Translations under genes and position numbers: made by a program | Source: Torreya grandis | Taxonomy: Eukaryota; Streptophyta; Pinopsida; Cupressales; Taxaceae | Length of the DNA: 64,000 bases | Direction: 5' to 3' | Assembly: GCA_037957365.1 (NCBI GenBank) | Contig: JARHVA010000592.1 | Span: 2,582,001-2,646,000, forward strand | In this document: piece after piece, positions 22,331 to 33,707 of the stretch | Position numbering within the stretch: position 1 is the stretch's first letter | Layout of the letters: each line of letters starts with the position of its first letter | The notes under the pieces: model-generated | The model's database searches: none | Told to the model about the DNA's origin: nothing | The model's input: only the letters and a program-made list of their open reading frames with translations

Positions 22331-23580
22331 TGATTCCTACCCCTTCCCCTTACCATAATTTAATGTTTGGGTAAAGTTATTTCTTAAACCTTATCCCTCA
22401 TTTTTGCAAACTAGATACAAACATAATGCATAATTTTATAGTCCTAGTTTTCTGGAATTACATGAAAATAACATTGACAAATATTTATGGGATAGTGTTT
22501 TCCAACATAGAGTTTAGCATAGATGTAAGTATATGTCCTCTCAGCCTTCTCAAAATCCTATAACATAGGTGTCTAATTGAATTTAGACATACTCTTTCCA
22601 AAATAAACCTCTATAAATAATTTCTCTTCTCCCTTTCTTGTTTGGTTATTTTTTTAATTTTTCCTTCCTATTCCTTGTTTTAGTTTAGGTTTGATTTCAT
22701 TATTTTTCCTTGCTTGGTTTAGCCTTGTTGTGTCTCTTTTTGTGTTGAAATTTTGTTTTTGACTTGAGGGTTCCCTTGCTTGATTGAAGAATGAGAATGG
22801 TGACCTATTTATGAATAAAATCAAAGTCATTTCTATGAGTAAAATGTTAAAAATCTTATTTGATTGCTTACATGAATTACTATGTTATCCTAGTATAGTT
22901 AAAATGTTGAAGGCCTATGGTTTATAATATAACACATGGATTTATAAAGACTATATTTATTATTTTTAAGATAATTAAATACACCTATAAAAAATATGAA
23001 GAGAAAGATAGCTCCAAAATTTTTAGCTTTGATTTAATTTACTAAGCACTTTATGATTATAATTTGACCCATGGTTTTGTCCCCAACCCTCAATAGATAT
23101 AAAAAATCAAGAAAAATATATTTTAAAAATGAATTGAGCTAAAATATAAAATCTACACTTTCTCCTCAAAAGGGTGATCTTGCCAACCTCCATCATAGGC
23201 TTTCCAACTTGGCTGGTAGTGGAGCAAGGCCTTAGGAAGGGACCAAAGGTATCTTTGTTGGGGATATAAATCCATAGCTAGTAGTAGAGAAATGCCCATG
23301 CCATCCCCCATAGCCAAATTGCAAAATAATTTTTCCCTTTTGTAGTGCCCATTAGTTAGACAAATTTGATTCATTTTGTGGGCTTGTTAAATAGCTGAAT
23401 CAATCACATAAACTCACATATTGATGGTCTTTAGGAAAGAACAAAGTTTTTACATGTCATATGTTGAATCAAATTTTTGTGCCTTCATATTTTTTACTTT
23501 ACTTTGAAAAATTGTTTGCAACTAATGTTTGTGTTTGGATAAGGACTGAAGATTATGGATTCTTGAGATATTTGGGAGTA
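22331..23580 (-). other. Leader region X' of the A/B element
   Basis: Starting at the primer site and reading leftward on the minus strand, this matches 32,459-33,300 on the plus strand. Shared phrases include 'aaggccttgctcca', 'tatgatgga', 'ttttatatttt' and 'ctattgaggg'. A 73-codon minus frame (23,374-23,153, ending YDGGWQDHPFEEKV) lies in it but is not kept open in the other copy, so I do not call a gene. The rest (22,331-22,850) shows nothing recognisable. Confidence 0.5.
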
Positions 23581-23600
23581 TCTCCCAGTAAGAGTCACCA
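23581..23600 (-). promoter_or_regulatory. Primer-binding site of the A/B element (tRNA-Arg type)
   Basis: Minus strand reads TGGTGACTCTTACTGGGAGA a few bases inside LTR B. It begins with TGG and resembles the TGGCGACTC..CTGGGGA site used by Tat/Ogre gypsy elements (tRNA-Arg, from family knowledge). It makes LTR B the 5' LTR and sets the element on the minus strand. Confidence 0.65.
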
Positions 23601-24507
23601 TCTGTTGTTGTTTGTATAACACACCCCATTTTTGATGAAAATGGGGACCCTATTTTTTCTTGATCCTTCCCTTTGGAATTTTAATGGTTTACCTATATGA
23701 TCCTTTGTATATTAACCATATATCAGATGATAAGTTTCAAGTGACTGAAGGTGTTTGTTTTCAATGCTTTCTCGTGATTAAGTGTTTAGTCTAATCTATG
23801 CATCTAGAGTCATTAAGATGAATTTGCTTAAGTCCAAAGATCTTGAACCATTTCACATCTAATGAGTGCTTGTATGAATTATCTGGTTTCTTTTGAGACT
23901 TTTTATAGTTTTTATCTTGGCAATCTAACCAATTTGCACTTTGAATTCAGTAGGAATTAAATAAGTGCTTATGCTAGTTTCAATTTTAACTTAGTCACTT
24001 TTATAAAATGGGTTTAACATTGTTAGGGTTTGTTGAAAATGGACTACTTTATTCTCCCAAAGTTGCCCCTTTTTGATTCATTTTTACTTTAAATCTGATA
24101 TAAATTGACTAAAAATTATTTGGTTCATTTTTTTGCCTTTATCAATTTCATTGAAATGGTCAAATTTTGCTTTAGAATGCCTTTGTTTTCATTCAAAATA
24201 ATTTTATGTTGCTGAGTTTTGTGTTCTTTTTGTTCAATTTTAAATGACTCAGCTTTTTTAATTTAAAATGACTTAATCATTTTCATTTGAAATTCTAACC
24301 GTTGGATTTTCATTTAAAATTATTGGCTATGTTTTTCATATTGTGCATGCATGTACCTAAGTTTAGCCTAGCACCATGTGGCACTCTTTAATGACTCTTA
24401 TTGGTTCTAACCCATTCAAAATACTTTTGAAACTTAGTTAATTTTCAAGTTCTACCTAAAGCCACATGGCACTCTTTCCACTAACTAGTCAACAAATCCC
24501 AAGTCAA

Positions 24508-24893
24508 GTAGATCATTGGGATGCTTCCAAGTGGTACCATCTTGGTGACCCATTATCCTATCCAAGTCCATATAAATTAAAGCCTCAAGACAAGAGAGTT
24601 AACGAGATCATGCCACATGGCATGATCTTGATGACTTGCTAGCCTAGAAGAGTCTATACAATTAGTAAAGCTCTGGATAAGTGAGTTAGCAAGATGCTAC
24701 CTCATGGCATCATCTTGGTGACCTGCTAACCTAAAACAATCCATATAAGAGCAAAGCCTCTAGGAAAGTGAGTTAGCAAGATGACACCATGTGGTAAAAT
24801 CTCACTGCTCTATAGTCCCAGGGTGATCCATACAGATTGGTAGAGCAAAAAAGTGTTGGGTGAGTGAGATGACACCACATGGTGAAATATTTC
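24508..24893 (-). repeat. 87-bp minisatellite, five units, in LTR B
   Basis: Landmarks 'ca(a/c)(g/a)tgg' at 24,528, 24,614, 24,700, 24,788 and 24,876 (spacings 86, 86, 88, 88 bp), unit for unit matching the array in LTR A. Confidence 0.85.
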
Positions 24894-25474
24894 CTCATTG
24901 CAGTAAAGCTTAGTCAACCTACATAAAAGCCTTAACTAAGTAGTGAAAGAGTGTGGGGTAGCCACATAATACTAACTCAATGAATAAAGGACAAGATGGT
25001 TGTGCAACCAACAAAGAATGAGTTTATGTTTGATGGTCTATCTAGCCATAAAAGTTATCAAAGCCTGAGAATGGATTGTGTATCCAATATGACCTATAAT
25101 TCCAATTTATAGGGACATCTTAATGGCAAAATTGAAAATAAAAGACAAATTGAAAGGCAATTTCGGTAATAACATTGATATGAGCACAATGTGCACATTT
25201 GGGAATGCATAGAGAGGAACACCAAGGAAAAATTTACCATGAAAATAAGTGATTTTATACTGTAAATATAAATATGAAAAATTAAAATTTTAATCCCAAT
25301 GCATTTCCAACCACTTCTAGCCACACCTAGCCGACATAATTTATTTACATGGTTTGCAGTGACATGGTCTAGCTAAAAGTTTCAACTACATTTTGATTTC
25401 ATATTGAATTTTTAGCTACTTTTGCAAGTAGACTTGATTTAACTTTTTTTCTTTAATTTTGAACCTCTCTTATA

Positions 25475-25486
25475 CCTATTTATAGG
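25475..25486 (-). promoter_or_regulatory. TATA box of LTR B
   Basis: Minus strand CCTATAAATAGG. The counterpart in LTR A (19,845-19,856) is the palindrome cctatatatagg. The canonical TATAAATA form on the minus strand agrees with the primer-site direction. Confidence 0.5.
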
Positions 25487-26298
25487 ACTTCAAAATCCTT
25501 ATCTAGGGCTAATATGTTTAGGATTAGAGAGACTATGTCTGGCTGGATCCTTCTAGTTTTTGAATAGAGTAGTGGACTAGACAATGTTTGGATTCTCCAT
25601 AGTTAGTAGACCAAATAATTTTCATGCTTTCCTAGTGTACTATTTTTATTATTGGCATGAATATGAAGTCTGTAGGTGAATGGTTTTTGTAAATCTCACC
25701 ATTACTATTCAACACAAATCATCTTGATATTTAGATCATTGTGTAGTCAAATGTCTATTTCTTATTCATTTTTATGGTGGTTATGTTCCTCTTTTCTCAT
25801 AAAAACTTCCTTTAGACTCTTGCACCATCCTATAATTGGAGTTATTCTAGGTATGGCTCAAGTGAGGATTGGTTATTATGATATTTTCTCAATCAAACAC
25901 TTTGGCTTCATCTTTATGGTAGCAAGGCCTTTTCTTCCCTCTATCCCTTTATTTTGCTCTTTATTTTTATCAATGTGTTAGTTTAGGACAAATAACATTT
26001 TGATTCTAATGTTTAATCATGATTGTTAAGTATCATCCATCACCATTTAAGAATTTTTGAATAGATTAGTGGTGGATTAATTGGGTCACATATTTTATAT
26101 AGTTGAAGTCATCATTTAGAGTCAGTTTCATTAAAGCCCCTTGAAATGGAATGGTTATAACGAGCCAACTGGGTTACCCTGCATACCAAGACCTGGTAAC
26201 TGAGAACTTGGGGAAGAATTTCCCTCGTAGGATATCCTTCCTTTTAAGAGAGATGGGGATTAACAACCCTTGCTTAATTTGGCATGTCGAGAGACCCA

Positions 26299-26538
26299 TA
26301 AACACGAATATGAATGTCATCTATATTCATCATTTTAGTTTTTAAACTAGCATGAATACTAAGAAAAGAATTTCAACTAAATAAACTCAATCTATCACTT
26401 ATTATAGTATATTTATTAGATATAAATTTATTACTTGGAATAAGATATCAAAATAAATAACATGCAAGAATCTATGACTAATAATATCATAATGAGAAAA
26501 CATAGCCCTAGAGAAATCAAATCAGATAACATATAAAA
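26299..26538. other. Short spacer, nothing recognised
   Basis: AT-rich sequence between LTR B and the next LTR, with no frame or motif of note. Confidence 0.4.
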
Positions 26539-28393
26539 TGTTGCAAGTTGTCATTGATGTCATATGATTATGCCTACCATTGATGTCAAGGTAAAAGTTG
26601 TATTTGATGCCAAATAAGGGTAACTATGATCATTCATATGAGATTTATAGTGTATCTTTGAGTAATCCATTAGAGTGTCTTGTGAAGCATTGTGAGGTAT
26701 GATGAAATGGGTGGGTACATGCTTGAGAGAATGGTATACAATTGTTTGGCATAAGAGTGAGTTTCAAAATGCATCTACAGTGGTAAGAAAGTTTGAAAAT
26801 GGTGTGGCACCTAGTAGGTATAGTTGATGGCATATTTCTTAATCATGTAAATGGATTATAGAGGCATGATGGTGATGACATGGATGTGTATAATCTTGAA
26901 GGTGTATAATGTAGTGCCAAAGGCATGTGAAAAAGGTGTTGAGTTAGTCATATGACTCTCAGAGTGAGATAAAATGGCAAGTAATTCATTAGTGGTCTTC
27001 TCATAGACCTTTTATTAAAACCCTAGATAGAAGAATGAGACATCATGATCAGTTTTGGAGAATATATGGCATAATTATAGAGCATTAAGAACCAAGAGGA
27101 TGTTTTAAGGCATACATAAATGTCTTGGTGAGGTTTTGGTACTTTATATTGACCTTTAGAGAGATAAAATGCACCATTATAGCTTAAGAAAAGCCATAAC
27201 ATCATTGCACATCATGGATATATGATAACCCAGCTAGTTTGTGTATTTGCTATAGGTACTGAGAAAGTCAACTCTGGTAAAACCAAAACATGGAGATGAT
27301 GTACTTAGTGCCCTGAAGGTACCCTACAAATTTGGTGCCTTGAAGTGTTTACTAGATCAAGTTATAAACCTCCAAATTTTCTCGAGTAGATTGTGACATG
27401 CCAGAGACTGTCAAGTTTAAGCCTCAGGAAATAGATGTTGAAACTAAAACATATGAACGTTGGATTTCAAATGATTGTGTGTGTGCATTGGACCAGTGAG
27501 TAAATAAGTGCTTGTAGAAGGTAGGATATTGGTTAGATCAAGTTGGTTTAAAAGGAAAACTTGGAGTAGACTCCATGAAGATAGTCCTCTAGATTGTGGC
27601 ATGTCCTAAATGTCTATACAAGTACATTTATTATAGGTCAAAGTCAAAGGTTTTGACTATGGTAAAAACTAGAAAAACTAGTGGTCAAAGAAATTCATGT
27701 AGAGACCAAAATATTGGGAAATTTGGCATGGTATAAAAATAAAAGTTATATTATTCCCCTTAATTAACAACTAAAATTATAATTTCTTCATGAATGTCTA
27801 TACAATTTAACTTATTTCTTGTCAAAGTTGATTTTTTAGTAGACTGTTAGATTTGAGTGAGCATCTTGCAAAGGTGAGTTTGAGGTGATTTGGATAGAGT
27901 TGAATGATATAATTCACAAGAATTTTTTGTAGAGGTATCATAGGTTATTTTTATTTTATTATTAAGCATGAGAAACTCCTATATAGGTGTGATAAATCAA
28001 AGACTCTTGACTGGGTTTTTGGAGCTTGTGTGTAGTTCTAAGTGAGCTTGTAAAGTTAATCAGTTTGGGGTCTTTTGACCTGTTTGATGATGTATAATGG
28101 ACATGGTGGTGATGATGAGGTCATGTAGGATATATTAATGTATTTTTTAATGAGTTTTTTTTTTGAAAATTTGGTTATATGATTCAAATATTCAAGGCAA
28201 ACTTTTTTTGTGTATGAAGGGCTAATGGCAATAAGACCTAATGGCATGGTTCAAGTGGTGAATTGAACCAACAGGTGGTATGTACCTATATGAATATTTT
28301 AAATGGTATAATTGAGGCATATTTTATATGTTACATGCATTGGTATAGGCTCAATATGGTCCAAGGTGGTCTAAGTATAATGTGTGCCTTAAG

Positions 28394-28429
28394 AAGACCT
28401 AATTGCATTAGGTCTTTATTAGACCTAAT
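28394..28429 (+). repeat. Triple palindromic AGACCTAAT motif
   Basis: aagacctaat, a 3-nt loop and attaggtctt form a perfect 10-bp hairpin (28,394-28,416), followed at once by attagacctaat. It lies upstream of the TATA box in LTR U3. Confidence 0.7.
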
Positions 28430-28570
28430 GGGGTTTTAGCCTCTATGAGTGGTTGTAGACCTATATGATGATTTTTTAACCTATGAAACGTGTATTATGA
28501 CCCATTATAAGGGTAATACAAGTTTTTAAATGTGTTTTTCAAACCAAGGTAGGTACAAGTAAGTTTCAAG

Positions 28571-28578
28571 TATAAATA
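28571..28578 (+). promoter_or_regulatory. TATA box of the 3.1-kb LTR
   Basis: TATAAATA followed by a short C-poor leader, in the plus orientation set by the LTR end and primer site. Confidence 0.55.
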
Positions 28579-29653
28579 CAAGGCAAAATAGGACTATTTG
28601 TGCTAGTTAGATAATTGGAGATTTAAGTGAAGGAAATAGAAGATTGATGAGTGGTGAGAGGTTATGAAGGCCATAATATGAGTGTATTGAATATTACATG
28701 AAGTTATAACAATGTTTCTATAGTTTATGATCAAGTAAATTGTATTGATACAAGGTTATTAGGCCTGTTTGTCTAGATATGCTTAAGAAAAGGGTTTGAT
28801 TAAATATCAAGATAAAGGAGAAGAATAGAGGGATATGGATGGATATCAAGCCATGAAATGTATTAATGAGATGATGATGCATATTTATAAGGTCTAAAAT
28901 TAGGCTACATATTTTATTTTCTATCTATAAGGGTAGAGTGTGAAAGGAATATCTAAGAGAGCTTAAGATTGAAGACATAAGTAGAAGAAGGGCAGTGAGT
29001 AGTGACCTATGAGAGATTCATGAGTTTATCAAAGATGATAATTTATGTGTTAATAATATGTTTTAGGTATGAAATTTATAATAATTTTTTTATCATGTTG
29101 TGTTGATCCATATTGCATATTATGAGGGCTAGTTGAGTGAAGATGAAGAAGGGTAGTTGTGTGTTTATGTGAGAGGCAGATTTTTGTGTGAAAGATTTTA
29201 AGGTATCCATAATCAGTTTTAGAAGAAAAAAATACCTAGGTGGAATCAGATTACTTTGATGAGTGGGTGCTTATTCAAGACATGGTTGAGTTGGTTTTTG
29301 GTTACCTAGGGGGTTGTAGTTTCCTTGCAAGTGGGTGCTTACTAAAGTCTAGTTGGTGCTATATAAATTCTAGGGGTTGGTGTTCCTTTTTGGGTTGGTG
29401 ATCAACTAAACCTGATCTATTGATTATAAGATAGTAGTCCAAGTGGTGTTTTAGTGGGTTTTATTCCCCATGAGGGTTTCCCACATAGCTATGGTGTTCA
29501 TGTGTTGATATCTTGCTTCATGCTTATGTAATTACTTTTCTATGTATTGTTATATCTCTATGTTAGTTTGAATGGTTAATGAATGATGTATGGGATTAAG
29601 TAAAAAAAATTTACACTGATTCACCTTGCCTCTCAGTGGTTGTGCTTCTAACA

Positions 29654-29668
29654 TAAAAATCATGCCCT
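29654..29668 (+). promoter_or_regulatory. Decayed primer-binding site
   Basis: taaaaatcatgccct directly follows CTAACA and keeps the ATCA and GCC parts of TGGTATCAGAGCC. Weak by itself; supported by its position. Confidence 0.35.
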
Positions 29669-31247
29669 AAAGGGTTAAATAACAAGAAACCCTAAGGTTG
29701 AATCATTATAAGGATTGGGTTCAACAAAAATATGAATCCCTAGGTTAAGTAGTCATAGGATTGGGCTCACTAGTTTTTTTATTTGGAGGGTACACAGGTG
29801 TTCAAAAAACTAAACTAACCACATAAAGGTAAGGGGGATAAGTTAGGTGTGATATAATACTATGAAACAATAAATAGAGACATAATATAAAAAGAAGTAA
29901 AAATACCTTAAGAAGTTGATAGTTAAAAGGGGAAGAGAGTGATACATACCTCTTTTTTACTTAATTGAGTTTAGACAGAGACCTAAAATGTTGGAAAACA
30001 AGTTCTTGAATAGTGCATAAGGAAAAAATTTAATCAATCACACACAAGTGACACAAACTTGAAGATTAGAGGATTTTATTTTAAAAAAACATCCAATTAA
30101 CATGCATAAACACACCAAAAACAAGCATCACATGCAAAAAATCTACTTAATAATAAATAAAATAATAAAACACACAATGTAGCAATCATGTGAAGCAACA
30201 TAATGTATCTATGTAATGAAATACAAAATATATAAGCTATAAAAAGGTATGTAATAAATAATTAAAAAATTTAAAAATAGGTTTTAGAATAGAATACAAG
30301 GGCATCTAGAAAGTAAATAGTGATTTGAGACAGTAACCAAAATCATATGGCCTAATAGTTTTAGGATTATAATCTATGGTATAATAAATGTAGTCCACTT
30401 GAAAGCATTTAGAAATGATTAAAATTGGTTGTGTAGATCCTTGTGCTCTAAAAATTTATGAAACCATTAGAGGTAGATGATGCTTAAAAACCTCTCTCTG
30501 ATAAGAAAATATATGCTTATAAATTTCAAAATTCATTAACTTTCACTTGAGATCAAGTCCACATTAATATGTCATAAAAAATAGTGTTTTGGTTAACAAT
30601 ATTACCTCAACCAGTCCTTATCCTACCTTTACAATAGGTGTATAATTTTACACTCAAATATCATGTATGTTAACAATAAAACTATGTGTACTTTGTTCCC
30701 ACCATTATCCATATAAGACACATGTTCATAAAAGAAAATTATATGTTTTTTCACTAATGCAATCCTTCTTTTGGTATAAGTAGGAAAATAATCCCTTAGA
30801 CTATAAAGATTGGAAAAGTGTGTGATAAATATATATCTTGATAATTATTGATTATGAGAAGACTCGATATGATTAGTTACTTACAGGACATGTATATGTA
30901 TAGGTTGTACATGTATATGTATAGGTTTGTTTGAATTTAAATTGGGACACATTCACATGCAAGTTAACCATGTAAAAACATGAAATCTAACAATCAAGGT
31001 ACAAGGAAACTTGGAAACATGGAATAAATGACCCAAAATAGACATAACCAAAATCATACAAAATGATAGTGGTCATGACTACTTTTAGACCATATGAATT
31101 TGGCTAGGGTGACCAAAACTCAAGAGACAAATATCAATGAATTTGGATGAGGGTGTTTGAAAATCCCAAGGCAAAAAAATGATAAATATAAAATTGATCA
31201 TGATAAAATGATGATAATGAAATAGATGTAGGATCTAATGTAAATGG
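29669..31247. other. No gene recognised; contains a dispersed repeat
   Basis: AT-rich, no coding similarity. It includes the dispersed repeat at 30,017-30,252 and a 21-bp direct duplication, acatgtatatgtataggttgt-like, at 30,888-30,908 and 30,909-30,929. Confidence 0.45.
30017..30252 (+). repeat. Dispersed repeat, copy 2
   Basis: Second copy of the sequence at 9,858-10,088, same orientation, with the same order of landmarks and scattered substitutions and small indels. Similarity ends near 30,250. Confidence 0.75.
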
Positions 31248-31252
31248 AAAGT
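31248..31252. other. Left target-site duplication AAAGT
   Basis: aaagt directly left of LTR L, repeated directly right of LTR R at 42,944-42,948. A perfect 5-bp match, the usual length for LTR elements. Confidence 0.75.
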
Positions 31253-32436
31253 TGTTAGGCTGAAATTGTGACCCACTCAGAGACAATTATTGAATTAATT
31301 ATTATGAATGGGCAAAAAAACTTATAACACATGGTGATTTGGATGCCTGATCTCTAGACATGTGGATGGTAGGATGCTCTAGGGGCACTTCATGAAATGT
31401 GTATTCTACCTTTCACTATCTTGGGTATCCATAATGTAACCACGTGTCATAATCATGGAAGCCATCAAGGTCTAGGCCTATTTACTATTAATATTTCTCT
31501 CTTAAACTTTGAACGCATGAGATTGTGAAACTTATCACAATCTTGGTAGGTTAGGATCGAGGCAAATTTTATAATTATAGACTTGTAACTATCGAGTCTT
31601 GGGTAGACCAAATTGTCCCACATGGACTACTTGTGGCTCTCTGGGAGATCTTCAACTACATAAATTTGCATTATGAGTTGTTGAGATCTTTACAAGTGGC
31701 ATATATCAATGGCTTGGAGTCTTTGATAAATTTTGTATACAAAGAAAAATAAAAATTTGACTTGTGAAACTATTATTAATTTAGTCGATAAAACACATAA
31801 GCAAAGCTTGATCTTAATGAAAACTTGACCAAATAAGCACCATTTTAAGAGGAATAAATTGCTTTAACAATCAAATGAACATTTTAACATGATCATTTAT
31901 ATTACAATATGAACTGTATATATATGAATCATGATCATAATACAACCAAAACATTTAATAATGAAGTGCATGGTAAATGTTTCAAAATAAGACCACTTGA
32001 ATGAATGATAAATATAACAAACCAAATATTAGAATTTAAAACCAAATACTTCTAGTTGAGAGAATGGATAATAAAATGATCATACAAGAATCCACATTTT
32101 ACTTGAATTTTGAAATTACATGAAATATATAACCCGATGATGACTAAAAACTTGAATCACTTTAGAAAATTTCAAAAAGTTAGTTTTTGTTGCATGAACT
32201 CTCGACAAGGATTGCCTAGTCATTGTGAATGATGGATCAATAAAATCTATGCCAAAGTTATCAAACAAGTCTGGCTCATGATTTAGTGACTAAAAATGGA
32301 ACCCAATATTTGTAATTTGCATGACACTCATAAATGAACTCATACCAATATGCAATAACCTAAAAATAAAATAACTACGATGAAGCAAAAGGGTCCCCAT
32401 ATGAAAATTTGAGTATAAGGTATGTTGGACCCAACA
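31253..32436 (+). mobile_element. LTR L, internally deleted copy (1.18 kb)
   Basis: Direct repeat of LTR R (39,587-42,943). It runs from TGTTAGGC to GACCCAACA. The first 75 bp match 39,587-39,665 and the rest match 41,829-42,943, so about 2.2 kb is missing. The junction lies at 'cacatgg', which in LTR R appears as 'cacatgg' and 'cacacgg' on the two sides of the lost piece: a short-homology deletion. A primer-binding site stands two bases beyond its right end. Confidence 0.8.
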
Positions 32437-32438
32437 AA

Positions 32439-32458
32439 TGGTGACTTTTGTAGGGAGA
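32439..32458 (+). promoter_or_regulatory. Primer-binding-site-like motif at LTR L
   Basis: TGGTGACTTTTGTAGGGAGA begins two bases after the LTR end, the usual spacing. It matches the site beside LTR B (minus strand, 23,581-23,600). It points rightward, opposite to the gag-pol remnants that fill this element. Confidence 0.6.
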
Positions 32459-33300
32459 TTGTTGTTCAAAATTCAAAACCTAGACTATAAATCATTAAAC
32501 CCAAATAATACACACAAAATTGTAGACATAAAATTACAGACAAATCTTTCTGACAAAACCAAAAATATTCAATATGTGACATACTAAGTTTTAGATCTAC
32601 TTAAGACCATTAGTGTGTGCTGAAAGTAATTGATTCTTCTATAGCTCTTACTTTCACGTAAATAAATTTAAACCTATCTAAAAAAATAGAATTTATGAGA
32701 ATGATAATTTTAGATGTTTGGCTTTAGGGGGGGAATGAAATAGGCATTATTATGCTACCAATTAAACATCTATAGCCCCAAAAAAGATATATTTGGTCCC
32801 ACTCAAGGCCTTGCTCCATTGCTAATTAGGTTAGAAATCTTATGATGGAGATTGCTTGAATCACCCTTTCAAGGAAAGAATTTGGATTTTATATTTTGTT
32901 CAATTTACTTTTGATTTATTTCTTTTGAAAATATTTCATTGTTCAATCTATTGAGGGTTTAAGACTAATCCATGGGTGTAATGATAGATTCAGAAAACTC
33001 ATAATTACTAAGACAAAGTTAAATAAATTTAGTGTCTACATTTTGCTTTAGATATGAAATTAAGTGCAATTTGATGTATTCAACAAGAAAAATTAAGCGT
33101 TTATCAAATTTACATATTATATTTTGAATCATAAGCCTTCAAATTTTTAAAATGCATAAATAAAATTATAGTATCCTATGTGATTGTTTAAGGATGATTC
33201 ACATTCTAATTTCTAAAACTGAAAATTCTCATACTTTGTCATCAACCATTTGAAGTTCCTGGCCTATAGGAGCATGAGGACACTAACATTGCTTTAGCAT
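32459..33300 (+). other. Leader region X next to LTR L
   Basis: Plus-strand sequence homologous to the minus strand of 23,580-22,850: 'ggcttta/tggggg', 'aaggccttgctcca', 'gatggag', 'ttttatatttt' and 'ctattgaggg' in the same order. No open frame survives. It shows that the LTR L end and the LTR B end belong to related elements. Confidence 0.6.
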
Positions 33301-33707
33301 ATTTTTGTCTAAAACTATATCTATTATTTTAAATTATGATTTTCCTATCACATTGATTATCTATTGTTCATACATAGAAGGAACAAGATAACAAGGAAGA
33401 TTCAAGCATGCCAAAAATACCCTTTCAGGAATTGATTTCTTATGATAAACATATGAATAACTCTAATCAATTTTTGAAAAGGCATACTACAAGACACCAA
33501 AGGATCATATACATAAAAAATAATAAAAAAAGTTAGGAAGGAAGCACACAACATACTAAACAAACTAAAACAAAACAAACAAACTTAAAAGCAAATAACA
33601 AAACAAGAAACACTAAGTATGAAATCATAAAACTATATAAAAAATATATACATAGAGGAATATTAGTATCTTTACTCAAAATTAATATTAGATTAAACAA
33701 ACATTAA
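33301..33707. other. No gene recognised
   Basis: AT-rich stretch between leader X and the stop codon of the integrase remnant. If a nested element begins here, I could not find its terminus. Confidence 0.35.

Larger units (their letters stand above)
23609..26298 (-). mobile_element. LTR B of the A/B gypsy-like element (2.69 kb)
   Basis: Intact counterpart of LTR A. It spans from the 'acaccccattttt' end next to the primer site to 'cgagagaccca' at the right. On the minus strand it contains CCTATAAATAGG (25,475-25,486), a good TATA box about 0.8 kb from the right end. The 87-bp minisatellite lies at 24,508-24,893. Beyond 26,298 the similarity with LTR A stops. No open frame of note; the 101-codon frame at 25,676-25,981 lies inside the LTR and is fortuitous. 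Confidence 0.75.
26539..29653 (+). mobile_element. Copia-like LTR, about 3.1 kb (TGTTG...CTAACA)
   Basis: The start TGTTGCAAGTTGTCATTGATG resembles the LTR start at 63,183-63,210. The end has the features of long Copia LTRs: 'attccccatgagggtttccc', then 'ttcaccttgcctctcagtgg', then CTAACA. A TATAAATA box lies at 28,571-28,578, which would put U3 at about 2.0 kb and R-U5 at about 1.0 kb. A decayed primer site follows, so this was a 5' LTR. No body or second LTR of the same family is present downstream before other elements begin. Short frames inside it are fortuitous. Confidence 0.6.

Noticed and set aside
25676..25981. 101-codon plus frame
   Set aside because: It is inside LTR B and the matching part of LTR A does not keep it open as a conserved protein.
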